Positions 16,950 to 26,439 of a stretch of 64,000 bases of DNA are shown in pieces (position 1 is the first letter of the stretch; every line of letters begins with the position of its first letter). The DNA comes from Epibacterium ulvae (GTDB taxonomy: Bacteria > Pseudomonadota > Alphaproteobacteria > Rhodobacterales > Rhodobacteraceae), in contig NZ_FMWG01000004.1 in NCBI RefSeq assembly GCF_900102795.1, forward strand, positions 62,001 through 126,000, in the 5' to 3' direction. A program made the position numbers and the translations under genes. The notes beneath the pieces were generated by a model. That model was not told the origin of the DNA and ran no database searches. It worked only from the letters and a program-made list of their open reading frames with translations.

Positions 16950-17975
16950 TTATTGAGCGGCGATCTCATCCGCATCCGCATCGGATGCGTCGCTTGATCG
17001 CACTTGCTCTGCCGCTTCCTGGGGAGAGAGAACGCGACGGAGTTTGGATTTATTGTGCACCAGCGCCAGCGCATCTGGGCGGGAATAATGCCCCGCAGGG
17101 TCAGCTGCGACCTTGGCCATGATGATTTTGTTCATGTCGATGTCAGCAATCACCAAACCTTCTTCGGTTGGGGCAAGATTTTCACCATAGGTCGCCCCAT
17201 CCGGGCCAAACACACGAGAGTAACCGCCGCCCACTTCCATGAACATTTTCTGCTGTTCTGTGGTCACCAACTCATCATAGATTTCCTGAGAAATCATGGC
17301 GCAGGATTGCAGAACAAAACATTGACCTTCCATCGCGTAGGTTTGGTTCGCATTGGTGTTCACCTCAGCCGAGAACCCATGGGTCAACTGATCATACAAG
17401 CTGAACGCAGGCCACGCTGCACAATGAATTTGTTCACCTTGGGCAAACAGGCTATATTTGCTCAACGGTTGGAAATGCTCCCAGCAGCAAAGCGCGCCGA
17501 TTTTACCAAGTTCGGTATCATTCACGATCATGTCGGACCCATCGCCTTCCCCAAAGACAGAGCGTTCAACATGGGTTGGCTTCAACTTACGACGACGCGA
17601 AATGACCTGACCATCTGGGCCAATATGCCATTGCGCCATATAAAGGCTGCCACCATCTCGCTCGGAAACCCCCATCACAACGTGAATATTGTTCCGACGG
17701 GCCGCCGCACAAATCGCTTTCTCTTCGTCGCTGCCCGCTTCAATCGAGTTTTTTACATAGCGCGCGAAATACTTAATCGCAAAGGCCGGTGGACCCATCC
17801 AAATCTGCCAAGGATACCCCGGTAGCCATGTTTCAGGGAAGTTGATCAGCTTTACCCCCTGTGCGCCCGCTTCGTCGATCAATTTTACCGTTTTCTCAAT
17901 GCCACCTTTTAGGTCGATCCAAACCGGCGCTGCCTGAACAGCCGCCACTTTGACCAGATCTTGCTCCATATCCAT
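16950..17975 (-). CDS. nitrilase (carbon-nitrogen hydrolase)
   Basis: The 341-residue enzyme has the full nitrilase triad: E in FPETWLPGYPW (near residue 48), K in RRKLKPTHVERSVFGEG (near 130) and C in GALCCWEHFQPL (near 165). WEHFQPL after the cysteine and the length are typical of true aliphatic/aromatic nitrilases rather than amidases; these convert a nitrile to acid and ammonia. The start at 17975 is preceded by AGGGA; longer upstream readings are not protein-like. It is divergent from an AraC regulator, an arrangement known for inducible nitrilases. Confidence 0.88.
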   Translation of the reverse strand: MDMEQDLVKVAAVQAAPVWIDLKGGIEKTVKLIDEAGAQGVKLINFPETWLPGYPWQIWMGPPAFAIKYFARYVKNSIEAGSDEEKAICAAARRNNIHVVMGVSERDGGSLYMAQWHIGPDGQVISRRRKLKPTHVERSVFGEGDGSDMIVNDTELGKIGALCCWEHFQPLSKYSLFAQGEQIHCAAWPAFSLYDQLTHGFSAEVNTNANQTYAMEGQCFVLQSCAMISQEIYDELVTTEQQKMFMEVGGGYSRVFGPDGATYGENLAPTEEGLVIADIDMNKIIMAKVAADPAGHYSRPDALALVHNKSKLRRVLSPQEAAEQVRSSDASDADADEIAAQ

Positions 17976-18103
17976 TTTTATATTCCCTGTTGGATTTAGT
18001 TTCATTTGTAATTGTGATAGGAAGGCATAGGTATTTCTTGTCTCTGCCGGACAAAAAGCTTGCGCTTGGCGGACAAGAAAGCTGAAATTATGGGGAGGTC
18101 GGC

Positions 18104-19048
18104 ATGCAAACGATGTTTGATACCACGCATGTGGCGCGATCCGAACGTCTGTCCTATTGGCAGGAATCGGCGTGTGATGCCTATTTGCCAATTGCTTGCG
18201 ATTCAAAAGCCGGGACAAGTTTCGAAGGCAAAATTGCCCTTTCACGTTTAAGCCGGTTGAACCTGTCGATCATCAATGCCAGCCAACAAACCGTCTCTCG
18301 GGATCGGCGCATGATTGCCCGCAATGCGGATCGGTTCTTCATGGTAAGCGTCCCGATTGGCGCAGACTGCCGTTTGCATCAAGACACCCGTGAAGCCCAT
18401 CTTAGACCTGGTGATTTTGCGATTTATGCGACGGATCAACCGTACCGCCTCGATTGCTCGGACGGGGTGGACCAGATGGTGATCCAACTGCCATACGAAA
18501 AACTGCGCTCTCGCCTGCCAAATGCTGAAACTCTGACCGCCCGCCGAGTCGACGGAACCAATGCATTGAATCGAATGGCCTATGCCCATTTGCGCCAATA
18601 CGCAGCGGTTCTCGAAGAGCAGACACCAGAAGTCCAACATCTCTTGCAAGACATTATGCTTGATTTGATCGCCGCCTCTTTGGCAACGCTCCATACAGCT
18701 GACTATGAACTCAGCCGACCACAAACCCTGTCATTGATGCGTGCAAAACAGTTCATCCGTGGAAATTTACAGGATCATGATCTGGATCCCACACGCGTTG
18801 CCCAGGCAACAGGCCTGTCGCGCCGGTCTTTGCGCCGATTGTTTGCGGAAAGTGGCGATAGCCTTAGCGGATATTTACGGGATGCGCGCTTGGACAAGGC
18901 GGCGGAAGATCTGCGAAATCCATTGTGCGCCAGCCAGTCCATCAGCGAAATCGCGGTGAAATGGGGCATGGATAATTTCTCACATTTTACGCGCATATTC
19001 AAAGCGCGCTTTGGACAGACCCCAACAGAGTTCCGCAATCAGAAATAA
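18104..19048 (+). CDS. AraC family transcriptional regulator
   Basis: A 314-residue AraC protein. The N-terminal half resembles the AraC_binding_2 sensing domain (RNADRFFMVSVPIG, RPGDFAIYATDQPY). The C-terminal double HTH covers about 215-312 (DLDPTRVAQATGLSRRSLRRLF and SISEIAVKWGMDNFSHFTRIFKARFGQTPTEFR). GGGGAGG just upstream fixes the start. It is divergent from the nitrilase gene with 128 bases between the starts, so it probably activates that gene. Confidence 0.87.
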   Translation: MQTMFDTTHVARSERLSYWQESACDAYLPIACDSKAGTSFEGKIALSRLSRLNLSIINASQQTVSRDRRMIARNADRFFMVSVPIGADCRLHQDTREAHLRPGDFAIYATDQPYRLDCSDGVDQMVIQLPYEKLRSRLPNAETLTARRVDGTNALNRMAYAHLRQYAAVLEEQTPEVQHLLQDIMLDLIAASLATLHTADYELSRPQTLSLMRAKQFIRGNLQDHDLDPTRVAQATGLSRRSLRRLFAESGDSLSGYLRDARLDKAAEDLRNPLCASQSISEIAVKWGMDNFSHFTRIFKARFGQTPTEFRNQK

Positions 19049-19051
19049 AGA

Positions 19052-19082
19052 CCCCGGCGCTCTGCCTAAGGGCACGCCGGGG
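19052..19082. terminator. bidirectional terminator between araC-type and TRAP genes
   Basis: CCCCGGCG (19052-19059) pairs with CGCCGGGG (19075-19082), with an inner TGCC/GGCA pairing, right after the AraC stop. Its position between convergent genes fits a shared terminator, although flanking T-runs are poor. Confidence 0.55.
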
Positions 19083-19111
19083 CCGCACTGTTGCAACAGC
19101 CCCTCACAAAA

Positions 19112-20389
19112 TTAGCCATACAGCATCTGCGGCAACCACAGCGCCAGCGCCGGAAAGAATGTCACCAGCAGTAAGACAATGATCAGCGGCACCAAAAACG
19201 GCATCGTTGCGCGCACACAGCGCTCGAATTTTACACCCGACACCTCCGCCAGAACAAACAGCACCATGCCCACCGGCGGGGTCAGCAGGCCCAGCATCAG
19301 GTTCAGGATCAGCAGAATGCCCAAATGCACCGGATCAATGCCAACCTGATGCGCGATGGGCAGCAGCACAGGCACCAAAATCGTGATCGCGGCGATGGTC
19401 TCCATGAACAGACCAATCACCAACACAATGCACAACATGATGATCAGGACCAGATGCTTGTTTGATGTCAGCCCCAGCAGGTTTTCTCCCAGAATGGTCG
19501 CCACCTGATTGGCCGTTAAAATCCAGGCAAACACAGCCGCGCTGGCGACAATCATCAGGATCGCCGCAGAGGTTTCGATGGTATCAATCGACACCCGCAC
19601 CAGATGGCGCCATGTCAGCGAACGATAGACACACACACCCAGAAACAGCGCATAGCACACCGCAGCCACCGCCGCTTCGGTTGGAGTGAACACCCCGCTG
19701 GCAATACCACCCACAATAATGACCGGCGTCAGCAAGGGTAAAAAGGCGCTTTGAAAGGTCTTGAAAATATACGACACCTGCATCCGCTGATCCCGCGGAT
19801 AGTTCCGCACCTTTGAATAATAGGCCACCATGATCATCAACGCGACGGCCATCAACAAACCCGGAATCAACCCTGCCGTAAACAGCTCTCCAATCGAGAC
19901 CGAGGCCATCACGCCATAGATCACCAGCGGCAACGACGGTGGGATAATCGGTCCAATCGTCGACGACGCAGCTGTGACGCCCACCGAAAAATCCGTATCA
20001 TACCCCGCATCGCGCATGGCCTTGATCTCGACGTTGCCCAGCCCCCCCGCATCTGCAACAGCCGCGCCAGACATGCCCGCAAAAATCACGCTGGCGCCAA
20101 CATTCACATGCCCCAAACCGCCGGGCAACCAGCCCACAAGCGACCGCGCAAAGGCAAAAATCTTAGTGGTGATCCCGCCCGTGTTCATCAGATGCCCGGC
20201 CAGAATAAAGAACGGAATAGCCAACAGCGGAAAACTATCGATGCCGCCAATCATACGATGAATCAGCAAAACATCTGGCAGACCCGCAACCAGAATATAC
20301 CCCAACGACGCCCCGCCCAATGCAATCGCCACTGGAACGCCCAGCAACAGAAACACAAACAACAGAATAAAAAGAAACGTAAGTGCCAT
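19112..20389 (-). CDS. TRAP transporter large permease (DctM family)
   Basis: The 425-residue protein is hydrophobic along its whole length with about 12 predicted spans, as in DctM. Recognisable segments include IPFFILAGHLMNTGGI, the GLGHVNVGASVIFAGMSGAAVADAGGLG stretch near 95-120, TAASSTIGPIIPPSLPLVIYG, and GLLTPPVGMVLFV near 365. Together with the DctQ and DctP genes upstream it forms a complete sodium-driven tripartite importer. Substrate is probably an organic acid; context with nitrilase is suggestive only. Confidence 0.92.
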   Translation of the reverse strand: MALTFLFILLFVFLLLGVPVAIALGGASLGYILVAGLPDVLLIHRMIGGIDSFPLLAIPFFILAGHLMNTGGITTKIFAFARSLVGWLPGGLGHVNVGASVIFAGMSGAAVADAGGLGNVEIKAMRDAGYDTDFSVGVTAASSTIGPIIPPSLPLVIYGVMASVSIGELFTAGLIPGLLMAVALMIMVAYYSKVRNYPRDQRMQVSYIFKTFQSAFLPLLTPVIIVGGIASGVFTPTEAAVAAVCYALFLGVCVYRSLTWRHLVRVSIDTIETSAAILMIVASAAVFAWILTANQVATILGENLLGLTSNKHLVLIIMLCIVLVIGLFMETIAAITILVPVLLPIAHQVGIDPVHLGILLILNLMLGLLTPPVGMVLFVLAEVSGVKFERCVRATMPFLVPLIIVLLLVTFFPALALWLPQMLYG

Positions 20390-20392
20390 AGG

Positions 20393-20953
20393 TCAGACGC
20401 CTGTCGTGCTGAGGTCGCGTTTTTCTTGAATGATCTGCTCAGGGGATTTGCGCAAAGTGACGATCAAATGCCAAAGCGCCACCGCCGCCGCACAAAAACA
20501 CGCCACCGAAACCACGTAATACAGTACAGATTTCGGCAAATCGATTGACACCATATTTGACCGGGTCTTTTGCGCCAGCTCAATGGCCAAAATCCCCGCA
20601 TACCCCCAAAAGGCCGTGGACAGCAGATCCACAAAACCCGAAATCGGTTTAAGCAAAGTCTGGGGGAAATACCGATAGGCAAATTCAAGAAAGATATGGC
20701 TGCCACGACGCACACAGGTAACGCCCCCGACAAAACCCAACATGATCAGAAAATACCGCGCAATCTCTTCGGTCCAGCCCAGACTATCGTTCAAAACGTA
20801 GCGCGTAAAAAACTGCAACGCGACAATCGCAAACAAACATGCAAAGATGAAAAGCGCAGGAATATCCCAAACCTTTACATCTGAAATATCATCCGTGATC
20901 TCTTCCAGATCACCGACGATGGCACCCACACGATCAAACTCTGAACGGTCCAT
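20393..20953 (-). CDS. TRAP transporter small permease (DctQ family)
   Basis: A 186-residue protein from MDRSEFDRVG with four hydrophobic spans (about 40-60, 75-95, 115-135, 155-175) and the DctQ pattern RYVLNDSLGWTEEIARYFLIMLGFVGG. A 48-base upstream extension exists, but the shorter start better matches family length and has a G-rich ribosome binding site. It is four bases upstream of the DctM gene. Confidence 0.88.
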   Translation of the reverse strand: MDRSEFDRVGAIVGDLEEITDDISDVKVWDIPALFIFACLFAIVALQFFTRYVLNDSLGWTEEIARYFLIMLGFVGGVTCVRRGSHIFLEFAYRYFPQTLLKPISGFVDLLSTAFWGYAGILAIELAQKTRSNMVSIDLPKSVLYYVVSVACFCAAAVALWHLIVTLRKSPEQIIQEKRDLSTTGV

Positions 20954-21007
20954 ACCCTGCCCCCAATCGAAATAGGCCCGACAACCTAAGCTATCGGGCA
21001 TCTTTGT

Positions 21008-22000
21008 TTACTCAGCGTCTTTAAGCGCCTGCAGGCTTTCATACAGGTCACCCGGAAATGGCAGATCGCCAGAAGTCAGCGCTGGTGCAACCGCCTTAAT
21101 GAATGGCGCGCGGTCCACTTCATTCACGGTGATGCCTTCCGCACGGAACCAATCCGCCAACTCACCCTCCGCGGCAACGATCTCATCCGTGACCCAATCA
21201 GCAGTTTCGTCCAACGCGCCATATAGAATGGCCTTGTCTTCTTCGCTCAACTGCGCGGCACGGATGCTGGATACAACGGTATAGATCGAGTTGGTAATGT
21301 GACCCGTCAGGTTAATGTTGGTCTGAACCTCATGAAACTTTTTGGCCTGAATGGTGGTCAAAGGGTTTTCCTGCGCATCAACAACGCCCTGTTGCAGCGC
21401 CAGATACACCTCAGAGAACGCCATCGGGGTTGGGTTTGCGCCAATCGCCTGAGGGAACAAAACATAAGCTGGCGCATTTGGAACGCGGATTTTCAGATCG
21501 GCCATATCGTCAGGCGTCAAAATCGGCTTATTCGCCGTCACGTGGCGCGAGCCATAATAGCTGACCGCCGCAATCTCGTTGCCCCCGGTTGCATCGGAAT
21601 AGCCCTGAGACACGCCATCAAAGATATCAGAATCGAAATAGGCTTCCCAATGTTTCAGGTTGCGCAGGGTAAATGGAAAATCTGTCATAGATGCCGGACC
21701 ATAAAGCGTACCCGCAAAACCAGCACCGGTGTAGATGATATCAACAGTGCCCAGACTCAGCCCCTCGTTCAGATCCACCTCTTTGCCCAAAGACGACGCT
21801 GGGAACACTTCGACCTGAAGACGGCCCTCTGTTTTTTCAGCAACCTGCTCAGCAACCATTTCTGCCGCTTTGTGCAACGGATGGCTAACCTCATAAACAT
21901 GTGCAAATTTCAACGTGTCCGCTGCACCAGCAGCAGCCATCATTGCCGTCACAGTTGTTGTGATGGCTGTCGTTTTAATCCAATTTCCGAAGTGAACCAT
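21008..22000 (-). CDS. TRAP transporter substrate-binding protein (DctP family)
   Basis: The 330-residue secreted protein starts at MVHFGNW, placed by GGGAGG upstream. A signal peptide ends near AAAGAADTLK. The DctP domain includes VSHPLHKAAEMVAEQV, the KIRVPNAPAYV segment with the conserved arginine that usually binds a substrate carboxylate, and QQGVVDAQENPLTTI. It is the first gene of the TRAP operon. Confidence 0.92.
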   Translation of the reverse strand: MVHFGNWIKTTAITTTVTAMMAAAGAADTLKFAHVYEVSHPLHKAAEMVAEQVAEKTEGRLQVEVFPASSLGKEVDLNEGLSLGTVDIIYTGAGFAGTLYGPASMTDFPFTLRNLKHWEAYFDSDIFDGVSQGYSDATGGNEIAAVSYYGSRHVTANKPILTPDDMADLKIRVPNAPAYVLFPQAIGANPTPMAFSEVYLALQQGVVDAQENPLTTIQAKKFHEVQTNINLTGHITNSIYTVVSSIRAAQLSEEDKAILYGALDETADWVTDEIVAAEGELADWFRAEGITVNEVDRAPFIKAVAPALTSGDLPFPGDLYESLQALKDAE

Positions 22001-22243
22001 TAAATCCTCCCTAAATGGTCTGGGTCTTTGCCCAAGTTCTGTGTTCAGCAACGCCGCAGACAGCGCGCCCTATCCGGACAAAAACAGAGACCCTCCCAGA
22101 TGCTATTTTTGTCATACCAAAACTAAAGGGAACATCCCGCAAAATCTAAAATGAGTCAATAAAATTGCACGAAATTCGAACCATAACAGTTTTTCAAGAG
22201 ACTAAAGTATTATCTTGGTGTGATCAAAGCGGCAAATTCAGCT

Positions 22244-23002
22244 CTAACCGCCAACGTTGCACAGCCGTGCGACGGTGCCCTTATCGGCAACAATTTCAGT
22301 GCCGTTCAAAACAACCGATTGATCAGACAACAAAAACACCGCAACCTGCGCCAGCTCTTCGACCTTTGGCACCGTGGCATCTGCGTGCCATGACTGAAAC
22401 AGCGTATCCAGCGCCGGATCCTTGGCCGCTTTCGCAACCGCCTCTGTCAGGGTCAGCCCCGGCGACAAAGTGTTCACCCGAATACCATGCGGCCCAAGGC
22501 TCCAGGCCATCGATTGTCCCATTGCACGGATCGCACCCTTGGTGCCTGCGTAGGCCTCATAGGTATGATCCGATGCCGTCGCATGCACCGAAGCTATATT
22601 GACCAGACTGCCACGCGTCTGATCTTTGACCATAATCTGCGCCGCAGTCTGGCACCCGATCAAAACAGACCGTTGGTTGGTCAGCCAAAGCTGATCCCAC
22701 ATCTCAACATCCGCCTCCAGAAACGGGGCTGTCAGTGTCAAACCCGCATTGTTCACCACCCCATCCAGCCGCCCGGTCCGGTCCCGCGCCTCGTGAATAG
22801 CCGCGCGCAACGCATCCGGCTCTCGCACATCCGCCGATACGGCACATGCGCCCTGCCCTGCGATCACCTCTTTAGCTGCCTCAGTATAATCAATTCCAAC
22901 CACCGTCGCCCCAGCCGCCTGTGCTGCCTTTAGAACACCCAGACCAATGCCCGACCCAGCCCCGGTAACAACAATTGTCCGCCCACACAAAGATGCACTC
23001 AT
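22244..23002 (-). CDS. SDR family NAD(P)-dependent dehydrogenase
   Basis: A 252-residue classical short-chain dehydrogenase: cofactor loop TGAGSGIG near residue 14, NNAG near 85, the catalytic serine in NIASVHA near 138, and YAGTK near 152. An aspartate at the end of strand 2 (GIDYTE) suggests NAD preference. It overlaps the start of the sugar ABC permease downstream end by four bases and is the last gene of that operon, so it likely oxidises the imported sugar or polyol. Confidence 0.88.
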   Translation of the reverse strand: MSASLCGRTIVVTGAGSGIGLGVLKAAQAAGATVVGIDYTEAAKEVIAGQGACAVSADVREPDALRAAIHEARDRTGRLDGVVNNAGLTLTAPFLEADVEMWDQLWLTNQRSVLIGCQTAAQIMVKDQTRGSLVNIASVHATASDHTYEAYAGTKGAIRAMGQSMAWSLGPHGIRVNTLSPGLTLTEAVAKAAKDPALDTLFQSWHADATVPKVEELAQVAVFLLSDQSVVLNGTEIVADKGTVARLCNVGG

Positions 23003-23823
23003 TTCACCGCTCCCGCAGTTACCCCAGCCACAATGCGGCGCTGAAAGATCACAAACAAAACCAGCAATGGCAGCGATCCCAACACCGCGGCTGGAAACAA
23101 CATATCAGGCTGAATGTTGGTGTTCCCCACAAAGCGATAGACAGAGATCGTCACGGTGAACTTGTCTTTATCGGTCAACAACAGCAACGGGTAGGTAAAA
23201 TCATTCCAGACCATCAGCATCACAAACAACGACAGCGTCGCCGTTGCCGGCACCAGCAAGGGGCGGATCACATACCAGAACACCTGCCAGTCCGAACAAT
23301 TGTCCAGCTTGGCCGCATCTACCAGATCCTGCGGGATCGCACCGATAAAGCCGACATAAAAGAACACAGCCAAAGGAAGATTCAGCGCACTAAAAGCAAG
23401 GATGATACCCAGATACGTGTCCAGCAAACCCAAGTCGCGAAAAATCACATAAATCGGTGTGATCGTCACAAAGTTTGGGGTCGCCAGCCCCAACGCCACC
23501 AACAACACAAATATGCGCGCCAAACGGCTGGTGTTTCGCGCCAGCGGGAAGGCCGCCATCGACCCCAGCAAGGCCGTCAACCCCGTGACCGAAATCGTGA
23601 TGAACACCGAATTCAGCACCGCGCGGACATAATTCATCCCGCCAAAGGCACGCAGGTAGTTTTCCCAGGCAAACCGCTCTGGCACCCCTAACGGGGCCTG
23701 CGCAATCTCTGTCGCAGTCCGAAAAGACATCGTGATCATATACAGCAGCGGCATCAACATCGCCGCCACCAACACCAGAACCAATGCGTTCAACAAAACC
23801 ATGCGCAGTTTGAAGCCCCGCAT
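22999..23823 (-). CDS. sugar ABC transporter permease (MalG family)
   Basis: The 274-residue protein has six hydrophobic spans and a MalG-type EAA loop, IPQDLVDAAKLDNCSDWQVFWYVIRPLLVPA (about 185-215). It begins immediately after the MalF-type gene (shared base at 23823) and overlaps the SDR gene by four bases. It forms the second half of the channel. Confidence 0.9.
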   Translation of the reverse strand: MRGFKLRMVLLNALVLVLVAAMLMPLLYMITMSFRTATEIAQAPLGVPERFAWENYLRAFGGMNYVRAVLNSVFITISVTGLTALLGSMAAFPLARNTSRLARIFVLLVALGLATPNFVTITPIYVIFRDLGLLDTYLGIILAFSALNLPLAVFFYVGFIGAIPQDLVDAAKLDNCSDWQVFWYVIRPLLVPATATLSLFVMLMVWNDFTYPLLLLTDKDKFTVTISVYRFVGNTNIQPDMLFPAAVLGSLPLLVLFVIFQRRIVAGVTAGAVK

Positions 23824-24689
23824 TATATGTCCTCCCGACGGCGCAGATACCAGTTCTGAAACACAGCCACCATGATCACAATCACCAGCATCACAATCGA
23901 CAAAGCCGACGCAAAACCGAATTTATAGCGGCCAAACAGCTGCTCGATAATCTCCAGGCTCAGCGTGCGTGTCGCCCCATCTGGCCCGCCCCGCGTCATG
24001 ATAAATGGCAGCTCAAAAGTCTTTAACGTCCCAATCGTCGACAACATGATGTTGATCGTAAAAGACGGCGCCAAAAGCGGTATTTCAAGGTACCGAAACC
24101 GCTGCCAGCTGGACGCGCCATCCAACCGGCCCGCCTCGTCAACATCCGACGGAATATTGGCGTATCCGGCCAAAAAAATTGCGGTGGTATACCCCGTGAA
24201 CATCCAGATATGCGCAATCGCAATGGCATAAAGCGCAGTATCCGGGTCGCCCAGCCACCCTCTGGCCAACCAATCCAGCCCCGCCCCACGCAGCAGGGCA
24301 TTCAATCCGCCCGAAAACGGCGAATAGATGAATTGCCAGACATATCCAACCACAACAAACGACATCATCGCCGGAGTAAACAAAGCCGCCCGTGCAAAAT
24401 TACGCACCGCAGGCAATCGATGCAACAACGCCGCAAAACACAGGCCCGCAATCGTCTGCAACACCACAACAACAATCGTGAACTTGGCCGTGATCCACAG
24501 CGCATTCAGGTACCGGCTTCGGCTGACAATCCGGTCATAATTCTTCAGCCCAACCGGCTCTGCCTCACCGACGCCAGCAAAGCTGGTAAAGCTCATCTGA
24601 AATGTCAGCAAAATCGGATAAACAAAAAACAAACCAAGCACGATCAGTGCTGGCAACGTAAACAGAAACATCGACCGGCGGGATGTCAT
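23823..24689 (-). CDS. sugar ABC transporter permease (MalF family)
   Basis: A 288-residue permease with six spans and the EAA loop PSDVDEAGRLDGASSWQRFRYLEIPLLAPS near 200-228. It pairs with the MalG-type permease next to it. A strong hairpin lies between it and the binding-protein gene upstream. No ATPase gene is present in this operon. Confidence 0.9.
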   Translation of the reverse strand: MTSRRSMFLFTLPALIVLGLFFVYPILLTFQMSFTSFAGVGEAEPVGLKNYDRIVSRSRYLNALWITAKFTIVVVVLQTIAGLCFAALLHRLPAVRNFARAALFTPAMMSFVVVGYVWQFIYSPFSGGLNALLRGAGLDWLARGWLGDPDTALYAIAIAHIWMFTGYTTAIFLAGYANIPSDVDEAGRLDGASSWQRFRYLEIPLLAPSFTINIMLSTIGTLKTFELPFIMTRGGPDGATRTLSLEIIEQLFGRYKFGFASALSIVMLVIVIMVAVFQNWYLRRREDI

Positions 24690-24715
24690 AGTCTTACCTC
24701 TTAGGCCTTGGCGCG

Positions 24716-24743
24716 GATCAAAGCCCCCAAAAGGGCTTTGATC
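24716..24743 (-). terminator. intercistronic hairpin between sugar-binding protein and permease
   Basis: GATCAAAGCCC (24716-24726) and GGGCTTTGATC (24733-24743) form a perfect 11-bp stem with a six-base loop. It lies between the binding-protein gene and the first permease gene on the minus strand. There is no strong T-run in that direction, so message stabilisation or partial termination is likely. Confidence 0.65.
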
Positions 24744-24758
24744 TTTCTTTCGCTGCGC

Positions 24759-25991
24759 TTATCGCGCGTCTTCAACGGCCCAATCCCAACGCTCCAGAAC
24801 GTCTTTGTTTGACTTAGACGTATCTAGCAAAAAACCTGTCAGACTATCCCAGATCTCGCCTTCCAATGATTTTGGCCACTGCAACAAAGCAAAAGGGTAA
24901 TTGATGATACCACCATTGGCCCGCGCCGCATCATATGGGGCGGCCAGATCTGGCGAACCGCTGGCGCCATCATCAAACGGCGAATAAGCAGCCTCTGCGT
25001 CCAGCATCACTTGCAGGTTTTCTGGCTTTGCAAACCAATCCACAAACACCTGCGCCTCTTCCTGAAGCGTGCTGCGGGCGGCAATCGACCAGCCAATCGC
25101 AAACAGATCCAGCGCGACACCCGTATCTTTCGACGACGGGATTGGCGCAAAAACATAATCAAGCCCCTCTACCTGACTAAAAGCAGAAATATTCCACGCC
25201 CCCTGCGGCATCATCGCGAAATTGCCACCGGTAAATTCGTTCAGCGCAGAACTCCAAGGGTCCAGCCCCGCCTGCTGGTCTGGATCAAAGCAACGCGCCT
25301 CTTGCAACTCGCGAATAAGGTCGATGCCCGCGTTGAAAGAGGCATTCGCCTCAAAGGTTTCATCCCCGACCCCCAAATCCGCAGGCGCGGCCTCTGATTG
25401 TTCAATGCCATTGGCAATCAGAAACAAAGGTGCCGAAAACCCGCCGGTAAAGATCATTGGATTAATACCCGCATCCGCCAATGCGCCACAGGTGGTCTTA
25501 AGCGCATCAATGGTTGTCGGGGCCTCAGAAACACCAACCTGATTTAACAAACTCATGTTCACAAAATTCCCCATGCCGATCACCTCCAACGGCATGATGT
25601 AATTCGCGTCCCCCAATGCCAGCGCAGAACTGAGATCTGCCGGAATACGGCCGTACCAATCATTGTCCTGCCCCAAAGACTTCAACAATCCGGCACCCCC
25701 CCAGATTTTCACCAGAGGCATATCCGTCATCATAACATCTGGCGCGTCGCCCCCCTGCAAACGGGGCGGAATAACCGTATCAGTATCCAAACGCCCGATG
25801 TAGCTTAGCTCTACCTTGATATCAGGGTGCTCAGATTCAAACTTTTGAATCAACTCAGGCAGGCCTGCAGGCTCTGCCTCGTTGCCCTTCCACGCGGTCA
25901 CATCCAGTGTCACAGGCTCTGCCAATGCCGGGCCCGCGTGCAAGGCAAACGCCGCTGCACCGCAGCACAGGAGTCTCTTTGTTGAATTCAT
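24759..25991 (-). CDS. sugar ABC transporter substrate-binding protein
   Basis: A 410-residue secreted family-1 extracellular solute-binding protein. Start at MNSTKRLL is fixed by GGAGGAG upstream; the signal peptide ends near ALHAGPALAEP. Typical elements are LIQKFESEHPDIKVELSYI and DAPDVMMTDM early on, and GGNFAMMPQGAWN near 240. It heads the operon binding protein - MalF - MalG - SDR. The ligand is probably a sugar or polyol. Confidence 0.9.
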   Translation of the reverse strand: MNSTKRLLCCGAAAFALHAGPALAEPVTLDVTAWKGNEAEPAGLPELIQKFESEHPDIKVELSYIGRLDTDTVIPPRLQGGDAPDVMMTDMPLVKIWGGAGLLKSLGQDNDWYGRIPADLSSALALGDANYIMPLEVIGMGNFVNMSLLNQVGVSEAPTTIDALKTTCGALADAGINPMIFTGGFSAPLFLIANGIEQSEAAPADLGVGDETFEANASFNAGIDLIRELQEARCFDPDQQAGLDPWSSALNEFTGGNFAMMPQGAWNISAFSQVEGLDYVFAPIPSSKDTGVALDLFAIGWSIAARSTLQEEAQVFVDWFAKPENLQVMLDAEAAYSPFDDGASGSPDLAAPYDAARANGGIINYPFALLQWPKSLEGEIWDSLTGFLLDTSKSNKDVLERWDWAVEDAR

Positions 25992-26159
25992 CCGCTTCTC
26001 CTCCAACCTAGATATATTTTTCAAGGCTTTAGCACCGCTTTCCCAACAGCATCCCGGCCAAGTTCACGCCCTCACTCGTGATCTACGCTGATAGAAATCA
26101 GCCACCTTTCAAATTCATAGCACGATATTTCACAAATTGTCGATTATTTTTCACATATA

Positions 26160-26409
26160 AGCGACAAAGCAATATGGCTTCATGAATCCGCGCAATTCGC
26201 TGATACGGTGACGATCTCTCCCAAAAGACAAAAACGCCGATATCCCAAAGGGAAGAGATATTCTTCCCACGGCAACATGTTCCATTGTGTTTTGGGGATG
26301 CACAGCTTCACATCTGTCAGCGCAGGCGCGCACTCTTGCAGTCGGCCAAGGTTGGTGCCGCTCGGATCGCAACCGCACTGATGCCCAACAGTTTGGTCTT
26401 GATATTCAT
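26160..26409 (-). pseudogene. remnant of a secreted protein gene downstream of gntR
   Basis: On the minus strand an ATG at 26409 has an unusually good ribosome binding site (GGGGGAGGGG just upstream). It begins a signal-peptide-like stretch, MNIKTKLLGISAVAI, but stops after about 30 codons. The following 200 bases hold no sustained frame. This looks like the 5' end of a lost binding-protein gene that once followed the GntR gene. The remaining sequence to 26025 has no supported gene. Confidence 0.4.
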
Positions 26410-26439
26410 CGCCCCTCCCCCAAGGGTTCGACGTAATGT

